Positions 9,549-18,653 of a DNA stretch of 64,000 nucleotides are shown one piece after another. Within the stretch, counting starts at the first letter, position 1. Every line of letters starts with the position of its first letter. Both the position numbers and the translations under genes were made by a program. The DNA comes from Bradyrhizobium monzae. GTDB taxonomy: Bacteria; Pseudomonadota; Alphaproteobacteria; Rhizobiales; Xanthobacteraceae. Location of the stretch: contig NZ_JAIRDQ010000002.1 of NCBI RefSeq assembly GCF_021458635.1, forward strand, positions 434,001 to 498,000, in the 5' to 3' direction. The notes under the pieces were generated by a model. The model made no database searches. It was not told where the DNA came from and saw nothing but the letters and a program-made list of their open reading frames with translations.

Positions 9549-10516
9549 CAACGTTTCTCCAGCAACTTGCTTGCCTGAACCACCATCGTCGCACCCCCGT
9601 GGGAAACTACCGATCCGTCGCAGTTGACCAGAGCGTCGGCTGTGTCCTGTTTCCTGACCGAGTATTGCTTGACCTGACCGCCGGCATGAACGACGACCGC
9701 TGCGGTCCGGCCGGCAATTGCATTCTGCCGCGCAAGTTCCGGCGACACATCGCAGCTGGACATGGCGGCAGTGTCAGCCGCCGTATCCCACTGCTCGACT
9801 GCTGCCCTTACGGCTAGGGAGAGGGTCCCGAGTTGCTTTGCGACAGTGACCTTCTTGACCTGATCTGGCGCAAGCTCCAACGACACGGTTTGCGGTTGCT
9901 TGCCGGCCACCGAGCTTATGGTGCGACCGCCCTGCACAATCTCCTGGTCAATCGCAATGACTCGAATGTTGCTCAGAACTGTTTCACTCAGGGCGCGGCG
10001 CGCGGGATCTGCCTTTTCGAACACCTGGGTCAACAGGATATCAACATAATCACCGGGCCTGATCAGCCCTGAGACGCCAGACTCCTCGTCCACCTTGATG
10101 CTGATGGCTCGGCTATCCGGTGCCAAGACGCTGGCCAGGAAACCCCGATCTCGCGGTCGCAATACGTCCTGCAAGGTGATCGGACTGCCAGCCTCGACGA
10201 ACTTGCGAACCAGGGATCCGGGAAGCCCAATCTTCGAGTCGGGCGTTTCAAGAATTGCCCCTGCTGGAAGACGTTCGGGCGGCACTTGGCGTACTGCGAA
10301 ATCTTCTTCGCGCGCCAATGTCCCCTTCGGCAACGGACGTGCGGCGACAAAGTATCCGGCGGTCGGCGCCGCTGCCGGCGCCGGAGCCATCTCTGCGACT
10401 TGTGCCGGGGCCGCAGGCTGCGCCTTCGGTAGGTTCATGTTGTAGGCGATCAGCCCGAACGCAGTGCTCGCGAGCAGAAGTACCACGATGATCGACAGAC
10501 GCAACGCGGATGACAT
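9548..10516 (-). CDS. cpaB: Pilus assembly protein CpaB (RcpC)
   Basis: This 322-residue protein has an N-terminal membrane anchor (LSIIVVLLLASTAFGLIAY), an Ala/Pro-rich linker, and then the SAF/RcpC domain with 'ARPLPKGTLAREEDFAVR' and 'VDILLTQVF'. RcpC/CpaB is a periplasmic factor that works with the secretin. It sits one base after the cpaA stop and overlaps cpaE by one base. Confidence 0.92.
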   Translation of the reverse strand: MSSALRLSIIVVLLLASTAFGLIAYNMNLPKAQPAAPAQVAEMAPAPAAAPTAGYFVAARPLPKGTLAREEDFAVRQVPPERLPAGAILETPDSKIGLPGSLVRKFVEAGSPITLQDVLRPRDRGFLASVLAPDSRAISIKVDEESGVSGLIRPGDYVDILLTQVFEKADPARRALSETVLSNIRVIAIDQEIVQGGRTISSVAGKQPQTVSLELAPDQVKKVTVAKQLGTLSLAVRAAVEQWDTAADTAAMSSCDVSPELARQNAIAGRTAAVVVHAGGQVKQYSVRKQDTADALVNCDGSVVSHGGATMVVQASKLLEKR

Positions 10517-10517
10517 C

Positions 10518-11024
10518 TCATAATCCCTTGCTCAAGATGGTCCAAATACCGCCGCACGCTATAGCAACTCCGTATGGTAGTGGGGCATGCCGCAAATGGC
10601 GCCAACGCTCAATCGCGTAGACCCGGCGAGCGAGCGACGATCCGGCGGGTGCCAACCCGGGATATGGCAGGAGGCGCATTAGCAGATGCACCAGGGCAAG
10701 AACCCCGCCGGCCAGCGCAGTTATCGTCAATAGCTGAATCGCGCCGGTCGGGGGAAAACCGATCGCCAAGGCAGTCAGCAACTTGACGTCGCCGCCGCCG
10801 ATTCCTCCGAAAGTGTACACGACAAACAGCAGCAGAAAGAGAATGGCGGCTGTTATCAGCGATTCCGCAACTTGCATCGCGTCGGGCAATTGACTGACGA
10901 TCCCGAGGAGCGCCAGCGCCAGACAAATCTCGTTTCGGATCAAGCGCGTCGCGACATCGATCGTTGCGACATGGAGCAACAACAGGATTTCCAGAATCGA
11001 GGCTGTGGAAGCAATCCAATTCAT
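10518..11024 (-). CDS. cpaA: Prepilin peptidase CpaA (TadV)
   Basis: This ~168-residue polytopic A24 aspartic prepilin peptidase cleaves the Flp and TadE/F leaders. The two catalytic Asp motifs are present: 'HVATIDVATRLIRNEI' and 'GGIGGGDVKLLTALA'. It is the short TadV type, without the N-methyltransferase domain of PilD. The ATG at 11024 has a GAGG about 11 bases upstream; a GTG at 11033 is an in-frame alternative. It starts about 98 bases after the pilin gene. Confidence 0.92.
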   Translation of the reverse strand: MNWIASTASILEILLLLHVATIDVATRLIRNEICLALALLGIVSQLPDAMQVAESLITAAILFLLLFVVYTFGGIGGGDVKLLTALAIGFPPTGAIQLLTITALAGGVLALVHLLMRLLPYPGLAPAGSSLARRVYAIERWRHLRHAPLPYGVAIACGGIWTILSKGL

Positions 11025-11121
11025 GAAATGCACGCCTCAAAAAAGCGGAATGCAGACGAAAAGGCAGGAGCACACAAGGGGGGCAGCTTGGATTGCCCCC
11101 CTCTGGGGTCAGACGCCTGTA

Positions 11122-11337
11122 TCAACCCGCGATGGCGGTAGCGAAAGCGGTCGTGATAGCGGTGATCCCGGTAGTCAGCGCCGCCCCGATCTGACCACCA
11201 GCTCCGCCACCGAACACAGCACCCACTGCGCCCACGATACAAACCGCGACGATGATGTACTCGAACGACACCACGCCGTCCTGGTCCGTGCGCAGACGCT
11301 TCAACGCTTCCCTGGTCTCAAAATAATACTTCAACAT
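11122..11337 (-). CDS. flp: Flp/Fap-type major pilin
   Basis: This 71-residue prepilin has a basic leader (MLKYYFETREALKRLRTDQDG), then the Flp helix 'VVSFEYIIVAVCIVGAVGAV' with Glu at +5 and Tyr at +6 after the Gly cleavage site, and a short Gly/Ala/Thr-rich tail. ATG 11337 has a clear AGAAGGGA ribosome binding site upstream, so the longer open frame to 11406 is rejected. It is the first gene of the pilus operon. Confidence 0.93.
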   Translation of the reverse strand: MLKYYFETREALKRLRTDQDGVVSFEYIIVAVCIVGAVGAVFGGGAGGQIGAALTTGITAITTAFATAIAG

Positions 11338-11406
11338 CGGAGAATCCCTTCTTTGGAGGTGACAGAACATCGCAACGTTCGTTGGCGAAAAGACCCCTGC
11401 CGCCAA

Positions 11407-11771
11407 CTAAATCCAGTTATACGGTTCGGCCCGAAGGTTTCGCCTGCTCCATCGAGTGGTGAGGCGGATCAAAGGGGGTAATCCTCGCTCGATTAACCAT
11501 TTTCGCAGATGGACCGGAGTTCGGTCGACGCGCGACAACGCGCTCGCCCTTCCGAGCGCGCTATCGTGGACCTGACGATTCACAGCGTTGTCGACTGGCG
11601 AGAAACGCGTAAAGGAGTTGAACGCAATGGAGGACTGAGGGCGCTATTCGGCCGCCAATGTCGGTAGTCTCTATTCTATCGATCGGCCGAAATCGGCCAT
11701 TCCCGACCTTGGATGGCGGGCAGCATCGAGATGACCAATCGCCGGCACTTCACATAAAGCACGGGCAGCCG
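11407..11771. promoter_or_regulatory. Upstream region of the pilus operon
   Basis: This 365-base non-coding stretch lies between the small secreted protein gene and flp, both on the minus strand. It should hold the operon promoter and leader. Apart from the perfect hairpin at 11539-11560 I see no convincing operator or riboswitch. Confidence 0.5.
11539..11560. terminator. Perfect 8-bp hairpin upstream of flp
   Basis: CGCGCTCG at 11539-11546 and CGAGCGCG at 11553-11560 pair perfectly around a 6-base loop. There is no T-run on either strand, so it may be a weak terminator for the gene at 11772 or a structured element in the pilus leader. Confidence 0.45.
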
Positions 11772-11990
11772 CTAGCGTACGCATTGGCGGACGTAATAGC
11801 CGTTGACCCGTATCCACTGGCAGGGGCTTGGCGGAGGCTCCCTGAGGATGGTGAAGCCGTGATAATCAATATTGGTTGGTGCGGTCAGGCCACGCCAGAA
11901 CACTGCATTCGCGCTGGACGAGCTCAGAGTCATCGCTGCTGAGAGACAGGCCAGGGCGACACAGAACGGAAGGAGTGTTCGCATCATCAT
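11772..11990 (-). CDS. Small secreted protein, unknown function
   Basis: This 70-72 residue protein has a classical signal peptide: Met-Arg, a hydrophobic core (TLLPFCVALACLSAAMTL) and a likely cleavage after 'SANA'. The mature part is only about 45 residues, with two Cys and several Trp/Tyr. Three consecutive ATG codons start at 11990, 11987 and 11984. The GGAAG upstream is best spaced for 11984. I do not recognise a family. It is co-directional with the pilus operon but separated from it by more than 400 bases. Confidence 0.65.
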   Translation of the reverse strand: MMMRTLLPFCVALACLSAAMTLSSSSANAVFWRGLTAPTNIDYHGFTILREPPPSPCQWIRVNGYYVRQCVR

Positions 11991-12126
11991 CTTCCGGCTT
12001 GGAATTGCTCACCGTAGCGCGCTTATTTTGACCGGTCCCAGAGAGGCTCGCAAGTCGGATCGCGGCGTCAAAAAGGCTAGCCGGCAGCAGAACTTCCGTG
12101 CCGGTTCGGGGCCGACATAGCCCCTC

Positions 12127-13014
12127 TCACGCCGCGAGCTTCACGCCGTGTGCGAAATCCCAATATAGCTTTCGTGCACGTGCGTAGAAGCGCCCGGGCT
12201 TGAGGTGCCGGTCGTCGATCCGGATCACGGGCGCGACTTTTGCGAAGTTTCCGGTCGAAAAGATCTCGTCTGCAGTGACGAAATCGGCATAGCGCAGCGG
12301 TGCCTCTATCACCGTGATACCGTCACCGCGCAAGAGTTCGATCACGCGCTGCCGCGTGATACCGTTCAGAAAGGTGCCATTCGGCGCAGGCGTATAGACA
12401 ACGCCCGCCTTCGCCATGAACACGTTGGAATTGCCGAACTCTGCGACATTACCGAGCATGTCCAGCATCAGGCAATTCTGGAAGCCGCGCGAGGCGGCCT
12501 CCCTGAGCGCACGAGAACCGTTCGGGTAAAGACATGAGGCCTTGACATCGGCCGGCGCGCATTCGGTGGTCGGTCTGCGGAACGGCGACAGCGTAATCGC
12601 GCTGCCGACGGGCTCCGGGATCGGCGATTCGTAGATGCAAAGGCACCAGTCCGTGGTTTCCGGGTCGAAGAGGACTCCGCCGCCGATGCCGTTCTGCGGC
12701 CAGTACATCGGGCGGATGTAGAGTTCGGCATTGGCCGGGAAATGGGCGATACCTTCGCGCGCCAGTCCGAGCCACGTGCCGAGATCGACGACCGGTTTGA
12801 GCCCGAAGTTGACCGCAGATTGATTGACGCGGGCGCAATGACGATCGAGGTCGGGCGTAACTCCCTCGAAGGCGCGCCCGCCGTCGAAGATGGTCGAGGC
12901 GAGCCAGAGCCCATGGGTGCGCGGCCCCATGATCGGCACGTTGCCCTCATGCCATTGGCCTCGGAAGAATGTCCTTGTTCTCGAATGGCTGATGGACTTG
13001 GTGTCGGGAACCAT
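12127..13014 (-). CDS. Class IV aminotransferase (IlvE-like)
   Basis: This 295-residue fold-type IV PLP enzyme resembles branched-chain aminotransferases. Lys158 in 'DVKASCLYPNGSRAL' is the predicted PLP lysine, and 'LMLDMLGNVAEFGNSNVF' carries the cofactor-binding Glu/Asn region. It is the last gene of the minus arm of the carrier-protein locus, 28 bases after the GNAT-like gene. Such enzymes interconvert amino acids and 2-oxo acids, so it could feed or trim an amino-acid building block. Context suggests a pathway-specific rather than housekeeping copy, but the substrate cannot be read from sequence. Confidence 0.85.
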   Translation of the reverse strand: MVPDTKSISHSRTRTFFRGQWHEGNVPIMGPRTHGLWLASTIFDGGRAFEGVTPDLDRHCARVNQSAVNFGLKPVVDLGTWLGLAREGIAHFPANAELYIRPMYWPQNGIGGGVLFDPETTDWCLCIYESPIPEPVGSAITLSPFRRPTTECAPADVKASCLYPNGSRALREAASRGFQNCLMLDMLGNVAEFGNSNVFMAKAGVVYTPAPNGTFLNGITRQRVIELLRGDGITVIEAPLRYADFVTADEIFSTGNFAKVAPVIRIDDRHLKPGRFYARARKLYWDFAHGVKLAA

Positions 13015-13042
13015 GACGAACCTCCATTCCGGGACGACAGAG

Positions 13043-13897
13043 TTATGGTCCGTAGATCACCAGCTCAGAATCCGACAGATCGGCAAGCCTGGGGCAATGT
13101 GGACCCTTGAAGTATTTGCGGCGTTCCCTGTAGAGCCCGACCAGACCCTTCATGCGGCCGTTGGCGTCGAGAGCGACGGAGATTCGGCCGCGCCAGAGCA
13201 GGAAGCGGCCGATGGCACCGGCGCAGGCAACGTAGTCGGCCACATCGGTGCAATAGATCAACTGCATGGCGAGAGGCGCAATCCTGCGGATTTGCATCGA
13301 CTGCAGGACGAACGGAAAGGCGCGGCCATCAGCGGCGCGGCATACCAGGCTGAGGCAGCCATAGGCTGCGTGGCGTGCAAGCAGCGCGACGTGGGCTTCG
13401 GACAAGCCGGCAACCGCCAACGCGTCTTGCCGGACGACTTCGACACGCATAGCTTTGACCGGACGCGATACCGCTGGCAGGGAGAAGAATAAGCCGCCGC
13501 AATAGCGGCGGAATCCCTGCGCTTCAATGGCTCGCCAAGTCCATCGCGCCGCACTGATATTGACATAGGTCACGTCCTTGTGGCGCTGCGCAACCTTGGT
13601 GAGCATCGGTGCGTAGCTACGAAAGGCCGGTTCCACATACCAACTGGAGAGATTGCAGCGGATGGAGGTACAGCCGTCATCATCCCGTGCGGTGTGAATC
13701 AATAGCACAGCGCCGACGGCCGTCCCCTCATGGTCAAGCAGGTAGCCGAAGCGCGGGAAGCCATCGGGTACCTCACGCGCCGACATGCGTCGGAGTCCAT
13801 CGATCCAGTAGTCGCGCGAGCGGATGGGAAAGCCGCGTGCCAGAAGAGCGGCGATGGTGCTAAGATCGGCTAGTCCTATTTCGCGGCATCGGATCAT
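13043..13897 (-). CDS. GNAT-like acyltransferase family protein
   Basis: This 284-residue protein has an N-terminal half of GNAT fold: 'REIGLADLSTIAALLARGF', a core strand region 'RFGYLLDHEGTAVGAVLLI', and 'NISAARWTWRAIEAQGFRRY' near the acyl-donor site. The C-terminal half is unassigned. ATG 13897 is chosen because it lies 11 bases after the MetA-like stop and at the domain start; the open frame upstream runs inside the neighbour. Its place beside a carrier-protein ligase suggests it may take an acyl or aminoacyl group from a carrier protein or CoA, but that is inference. Confidence 0.7.
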   Translation of the reverse strand: MIRCREIGLADLSTIAALLARGFPIRSRDYWIDGLRRMSAREVPDGFPRFGYLLDHEGTAVGAVLLIHTARDDDGCTSIRCNLSSWYVEPAFRSYAPMLTKVAQRHKDVTYVNISAARWTWRAIEAQGFRRYCGGLFFSLPAVSRPVKAMRVEVVRQDALAVAGLSEAHVALLARHAAYGCLSLVCRAADGRAFPFVLQSMQIRRIAPLAMQLIYCTDVADYVACAGAIGRFLLWRGRISVALDANGRMKGLVGLYRERRKYFKGPHCPRLADLSDSELVIYGP

Positions 13898-13908
13898 GAT
13901 CCGAGCTC

Positions 13909-15054
13909 TCACTCGTGATATCCGAGCCGCGTCTTGGTCATCAGCTTTGGCGAGCGCGCCAGACGAGCGGATCGAGCGGCAACATGGCGACGCACCGGAA
14001 TTCCTGCTGCGGAGAGAGCCGCCTCTCGCGTCCCCAACGGCTTTGAGCGTCCAGCTCGCTCCGACACCATGTACTGCAACCAGTTGCGATATATACGCTT
14101 GGCTGGCAGATGCCAAACGTTGCTCAGGTCCTTCGCCACTTGATCGGCTGGAAAATCGGCGAATAGCTCTGGGTGTCTGTCGGAAAGGGCTTTCTGTCGG
14201 AAGGCGACCTGTATCTCTTCTGCCTCATCGCCGAAATAGCCCTTCGGTATCGTCGGACAGACGTCGTTCTCTCCCCGGAGGAAACGACCCATATCTCTCC
14301 TATATTCGCCCAACAGGCTCTGGGTTTCGTATTCCGGGTGGCCCTGGAAATGGACGAAAAGGCTCTTCTTCTGCTGTTTGATGAAGCAGTCGACGCCAGC
14401 CTCAGCCGACCAAGTGAGAACAGAATATCCGCTGCTCTCAAGAGCTTCCTCCGGCACCGCGTTCCAGCGGGCGTGCGGTATTCTGAAAGTCGCCGGAACG
14501 TCGTGCATCAACGGATGATTTCTCGTCTTCGTTTGAGCGAAGACACCGATGCATTTGGCTGGCAGCTTGTGGCGCGCAACGCCGTCCAGGTGCAGGACCA
14601 CGCCATGGACGGCCAGACAGGAAAACACCGATGACAAGGTATTCTCCCTGGCCCAGTCGGAGATCTCTGCGAAGGTGGTCCAATATGGCTCTTCCGTCAG
14701 GCTCGCGGCTCTGGGTTCGGCGCCGGTCACGATGATCCCATCCAGGCTCCGGCTCAGCAGGTCGTCGATGCCATGGTAGTATCGACGCACGTAATCGCGC
14801 CCCCATTCCGAGCGGGGGGTCGCCTCCATCGTATAGAGATGCAGCCTGACGAAAAGCCGCCCGGCCGCCGCATCGAGCAGATCGAACAGCTGACGCTCGG
14901 TCGACATCAAGGCAGCATCCGACATATTGTTTATGAGGCCGATGTCGAGGCACTCCAACCGGTTTGCCGGCGACGCAATAACGGCGCCGCCTCCACTCCG
15001 CGCTCGCAAGAACAAGTGGTGGTCGTCGGAGTCGATGTCGATTAGGACTGGCAT
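13909..15054 (-). CDS. MetA-like homoserine O-acyltransferase (glutamine amidotransferase-like)
   Basis: This 381-residue protein is of the MetA/HTS family, which acylates the hydroxyl of L-homoserine. The catalytic Cys146 is in 'SSVFSCLAVHG', and His239/Glu241 are in 'FQGHPEYETQ'; these match the Cys/His/Glu set of the family. It is longer than typical MetA (about 300-310 residues) through a basic C-terminal tail. It lies 27 bases downstream of a PLP gamma-synthase that would use the O-acylhomoserine. Whether it serves methionine synthesis or a dedicated product is unknown; the neighbours favour the second. Confidence 0.85.
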   Translation of the reverse strand: MPVLIDIDSDDHHLFLRARSGGGAVIASPANRLECLDIGLINNMSDAALMSTERQLFDLLDAAAGRLFVRLHLYTMEATPRSEWGRDYVRRYYHGIDDLLSRSLDGIIVTGAEPRAASLTEEPYWTTFAEISDWARENTLSSVFSCLAVHGVVLHLDGVARHKLPAKCIGVFAQTKTRNHPLMHDVPATFRIPHARWNAVPEEALESSGYSVLTWSAEAGVDCFIKQQKKSLFVHFQGHPEYETQSLLGEYRRDMGRFLRGENDVCPTIPKGYFGDEAEEIQVAFRQKALSDRHPELFADFPADQVAKDLSNVWHLPAKRIYRNWLQYMVSERAGRSKPLGTREAALSAAGIPVRRHVAARSARLARSPKLMTKTRLGYHE

Positions 15055-15081
15055 CGGAATGCCTTCGCGGTTGACGCAGAA

Positions 15082-16413
15082 TCAGTTCGCTGCATAGAGG
15101 GCCTGATCAAGGTCGGTGATGATGTCGTCGATGTGCTCGATTCCGATGCTCAGCCTGATCATCTCGGGCCGCACGCCGGCTTTGTCCTGTTCTTCGGGAG
15201 ACATTTGCCGGTGCGTGGTCGATGCGGGGTGGCAGGCGAGCGATTTCGCATCGCCAATATTGACCAGCCGCTTGCAGAGCTTCAGCGCGTCGTAAAAACG
15301 CTTGCCCGCCTCGAAGCCTCCCACCACGCCAAAAGTCAGCAGTGAACTTGCCCGACCACCCAGATACTTCTGCGTCAGTGCGTAATACGGGCTGTCATGA
15401 AAGCCCGCATAATTCACCCACCCGACACGGCGGTCATTGCGCAAGAACTGCGCGACCTTCGCGCCATTATCGACGTGCCGCTCGATCCGCAGCGCGACCG
15501 TTTCAATGCCCTGGAGCAGCAGGAAAGCGTTCATCGGCGCCAGGACGGCGCCGGTAGTCCTCTGGGAGACGGCGCGGCAACGTGCAATGTAGGCAGCAGC
15601 CCCGTAGCGCTCGGTGAAGACCAGCCCGTGGTATGATTTCTCCGGCTCGTTCATCATCGGGAAGCGCCGGCGATGCTCCACCCATGGGAACTTGCCGCCG
15701 TCGATGATAATTCCACCGAGCGTGGTGCCATGCCCGCCCATGAACTTAGTCAACGACTCCACGACGATGTCTGCGCCATATTCAATCGGCCGGAGCAGGA
15801 TCGGTGTCGGCACCGTGTTGTCGACGATCAGCGGAACGCCGTGCCTGTGCGCGACCTCGGCCATCGCTTCGATGTCGCAGACGTTTCCGGCCGGATTTCC
15901 GACGCTCTCGCAGAACACCGCCCGCGTGTTGTCGTCGATCAGTCTTTCTACGCTCGCTGGCCGGTCGTTTTCTGAAAACCGGACCGCAATGCCCTGCCTC
16001 GGCAGGATGTGCGCGAACAGCGTATGCGTGGTGCCGTAAAGTTGCGGGACCGAGACGACGTTGGTGCCCATCTCCGCGATATTGATCACCGCATAGTTCA
16101 CCGCGGCCTGGCCGCAGGCCACGCTGAGTGCCCCGATGCCTCCTTCCAGGGCGGCGACGCGACTCTCCAGCACCGCGTTGGTCGGATTGCCGATCCGGGT
16201 GTAGCGGTATCCATCCACTTCAAGGTTGAAGAGCGCGGCTCCATGATCGGCGCTGTCGAATGCGTACGAGGCCGTCTGATAGATCGGCACGGCGACCGCC
16301 TTGGTGACCGGATCGTCTTTGAAGCCGCCGTGGACGGCGATAGTCTCTCTTCTCATGGAGGCGGGCCCTTTAGCTCCTCGATCCCGAGCGATCTCGGGAT
16401 GTCCCTGGCGCAT
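15082..16413 (-). CDS. PLP-dependent O-acylhomoserine sulfhydrylase / Cys-Met metabolism enzyme
   Basis: This 443-residue fold-type I enzyme of the Cys/Met-metabolism family resembles MetY/O-acetylhomoserine sulfhydrylase. The PLP lysine is Lys223 in 'VVESLTKFMGGHGTTLGG', and 'YTRIGNPTNAVLESRVAALE' is the conserved entry motif. ATG 16413 is chosen because GGAGGAAC sits at the right distance upstream. A GTG at 16440 and an internal ATG at 16356 are alternatives. It would perform a gamma-replacement on O-acylhomoserine made by the next gene. The nucleophile (sulfide, thiol or other) is not evident. Confidence 0.88.
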   Translation of the reverse strand: MRQGHPEIARDRGAKGPASMRRETIAVHGGFKDDPVTKAVAVPIYQTASYAFDSADHGAALFNLEVDGYRYTRIGNPTNAVLESRVAALEGGIGALSVACGQAAVNYAVINIAEMGTNVVSVPQLYGTTHTLFAHILPRQGIAVRFSENDRPASVERLIDDNTRAVFCESVGNPAGNVCDIEAMAEVAHRHGVPLIVDNTVPTPILLRPIEYGADIVVESLTKFMGGHGTTLGGIIIDGGKFPWVEHRRRFPMMNEPEKSYHGLVFTERYGAAAYIARCRAVSQRTTGAVLAPMNAFLLLQGIETVALRIERHVDNGAKVAQFLRNDRRVGWVNYAGFHDSPYYALTQKYLGGRASSLLTFGVVGGFEAGKRFYDALKLCKRLVNIGDAKSLACHPASTTHRQMSPEEQDKAGVRPEMIRLSIGIEHIDDIITDLDQALYAAN

Positions 16414-16440
16414 CGCACGTTCCTCCAATTCCGACGCCAC

Positions 16441-17430
16441 CTACTGGCCGTTCGGCGGGAAACCGAGCAGGTCCCGCACCGCGGGCGGCCAGCCAGCAGT
16501 ATTTCCGCCATGGGTGTGGAACATGGCGACGGCGAGCCGGTCCATTCCGAACGCCACGCAGGCGGTATGTGCCGGCTCGCCGGCCGCATCCACGATGCCC
16601 CATGTGGCGCCGAAATGTTCGCGGTGATAGTTGAAACTCATGCAGGCAGTCGGCTGCTCCTCGGAGCGCAGAGGCACAAGCAGTTCGAACTTCAGCGACA
16701 GTTGCTTTTGGCTCAGAGCCATCATCTGGCCGACCCGGCCGAAGAACGGATCGCTGGCGTAGTCGACCCTGAAGGTCAGTCCGAGATTCCGAGCGATCTC
16801 CTGCGCCCGCTCGATCCAACGCTCCCGGAACGTGAAGGTCTGATCAGGGCTGCCGATGCAGACGAATTCACGCATCCTGAAGGACTGCAGCCGGTCGAGA
16901 TGGTGCGAGGGCTCGCGGCGGAAGCAATCTGCGGCTACGTCGAAATACCAACCGCCCGCGGGTACGGGACCGCGGCTCGCCGCGATCGGATAGACCGGAT
17001 AACAGGCTGCTGGCGACAGCACGAGGTCGGCCGGTGAAAGCGACTGCGTCCAGTCGCCGCCGGCCTCGAAGCGGCTGACCGCTTCGTGGATCTCGCTATC
17101 CGTGCCGTGCAAGCCGCAAACGCAACCCAGCAGGTTCGGAAAGCTTTTCAGATAGCCCGACCTCTCAAGCTGCGCGCGGTTCATGACGGGGGGGAAGCGC
17201 ATCACCTCGGTGTCCGCTTCGCGATGCCGCGAGATCAGCACCGCAAGCCGCTCTACGACGTCTTCATAGAGCGCGGTGCGACCATAGACCCCTGGAGAGT
17301 CCATCTCGTAGAATAGCAAATCGGCAAGGTGGTCCAGCGGATCGGACGGACGCGAAGTGGATTCCGTCGGCGCTGCAAACATGGCCACGTTCATATCGAG
17401 ACCCATTTCCTTTCGAGAATCAAATATCAA
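16441..17430 (-). CDS. Amino acid:[carrier protein] ligase (SerRS-like)
   Basis: This protein of up to 329 residues is a class II aminoacyl-tRNA synthetase catalytic core with no tRNA-binding arm. Motif 2 is 'SFRMREFVCIG', motif 3 is 'VAFGMDRLAVAMF', and Cys143, Glu188 and Cys291 sit where atypical SerRS-type enzymes bind zinc. Bradyrhizobium homologues are known to activate small amino acids and transfer them to the phosphopantetheine of a dedicated carrier protein instead of tRNA. Its ATG overlaps the acyl-CoA dehydrogenase stop (ATGA); ATG 17394 is a plausible alternative start. The likely partner carrier is encoded at 18870 on the other strand. Confidence 0.9.
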   Translation of the reverse strand: MIFDSRKEMGLDMNVAMFAAPTESTSRPSDPLDHLADLLFYEMDSPGVYGRTALYEDVVERLAVLISRHREADTEVMRFPPVMNRAQLERSGYLKSFPNLLGCVCGLHGTDSEIHEAVSRFEAGGDWTQSLSPADLVLSPAACYPVYPIAASRGPVPAGGWYFDVAADCFRREPSHHLDRLQSFRMREFVCIGSPDQTFTFRERWIERAQEIARNLGLTFRVDYASDPFFGRVGQMMALSQKQLSLKFELLVPLRSEEQPTACMSFNYHREHFGATWGIVDAAGEPAHTACVAFGMDRLAVAMFHTHGGNTAGWPPAVRDLLGFPPNGQ

Positions 17431-18653
17431 TCGCGCAGGGACTCCGGGACGGCGCTCATCAGCGTAGCTGTACCCACGCTGGCAAGGATGCGATCGTTGT
17501 TGATCATGATCGGCGCGGAAAGCACGTCGCGCAGGTGACGACCGATACTTACGTCGGTATCGTTGCGGTAACCGGACAGGCCGCAGGCCCTCATCGCGTG
17601 CATGACGGCCGCGACCGCGAGCTCGGAGGCGTCCACCTTGAGAAGATTGATCGAGGACTGGAAGTCGACGGACGACAGCGCGCGCTCGTCCCGTTCGTGC
17701 GCTTCATAGAACTGGAGATTCGCGGCGATCATGGCGCGCAGTTTCGTCAGCGTCATTTTGGCCGCGGTGAAATGCGCCGCGCCGGGCGGCATATTGCCCC
17801 CTGCGCCGCGGGCGGCTTTGCGGATGAAGAGCTGCGCTCGGTCCGCCGCCGCAGCCGCGATCCCCGTCCAGACCGAGGACCAGCACAGGTGGGCGACGGG
17901 CGTCATCGTCTGCGCATGGATCTTTTCGTATGCCACGGGGAATATCTGGTCCGCAGCGCCGCTGAAATTCAGCTTGAACCCGGCGCTGCACGTCCCACGC
18001 ATGCCAAGCGTCTCCCACGCGAGAGTGGGTTCCAGCGTATAGTCGTCGCGGGTGATGGCCAGCAGCACCTGATCGGATCCGGCGGCATCGTCGGAGCGGC
18101 GGGCGACAGTGACGATGCCGTCCGCCTCGGCGCCGTACGAAATCACCGTCGCGTCGCGCACCAGCGAAATCTCGGCGCCGGCGCGTTCCACTGCGGCCGA
18201 GCTGAACCGTATGTTTCCGCCGTTCTGGCCTTCCGTGGTCGACGATGCCAGCAGCAGCTGTTCGGCAGCCACGCGGCGCATGAGACTTTCATGCCAACTG
18301 CTGCCCGCACCATGGCGGACCAGACACGCGATCTTGGTCTGATGCATCGCGAAGATCATCCCGGTCGAGGCGCAGGCGCGGCCGAGCGCGTAACACATGT
18401 CAGCCACCTCGGAGATCGATGCACCGTCTCCGCCTAGCTCGATTGGAATCTGAGCGCCCAGAAGTCTCTCCTTGCGCGCCGCATCGATCGCCTTCCGCGG
18501 GAAGCGCGCCTCGCGATCGACCGCCTCGGCCTCCGTCGCAGCGACCTGTGCGACAGTTGCCGTCCGCTGCGGGAACGAGGAGCCGTCGGGAGAGAACGCT
18601 AACCGGCCGATTTCCGTGGCGAGGTTGCGGAACTGGAGTTCCTGAACGCTCAT
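17427..18653 (-). CDS. Acyl-CoA dehydrogenase-family flavoprotein
   Basis: This 408-residue protein has the acyl-CoA dehydrogenase layout: a helical N-terminal domain, a middle beta domain ('LLASSTTEGQNGGNIRFSS', 'WETLGMRGTCSAGFKL') and a helical C-terminal domain. Beside a carrier-protein ligase, such enzymes commonly oxidise carrier-tethered acyl or aminoacyl groups instead of acyl-CoA. It is the first gene of the minus arm, with GGGAGG upstream of ATG 18653. It couples to the ligase through a 4-base overlap. Confidence 0.88.
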   Translation of the reverse strand: MSVQELQFRNLATEIGRLAFSPDGSSFPQRTATVAQVAATEAEAVDREARFPRKAIDAARKERLLGAQIPIELGGDGASISEVADMCYALGRACASTGMIFAMHQTKIACLVRHGAGSSWHESLMRRVAAEQLLLASSTTEGQNGGNIRFSSAAVERAGAEISLVRDATVISYGAEADGIVTVARRSDDAAGSDQVLLAITRDDYTLEPTLAWETLGMRGTCSAGFKLNFSGAADQIFPVAYEKIHAQTMTPVAHLCWSSVWTGIAAAAADRAQLFIRKAARGAGGNMPPGAAHFTAAKMTLTKLRAMIAANLQFYEAHERDERALSSVDFQSSINLLKVDASELAVAAVMHAMRACGLSGYRNDTDVSIGRHLRDVLSAPIMINNDRILASVGTATLMSAVPESLRD

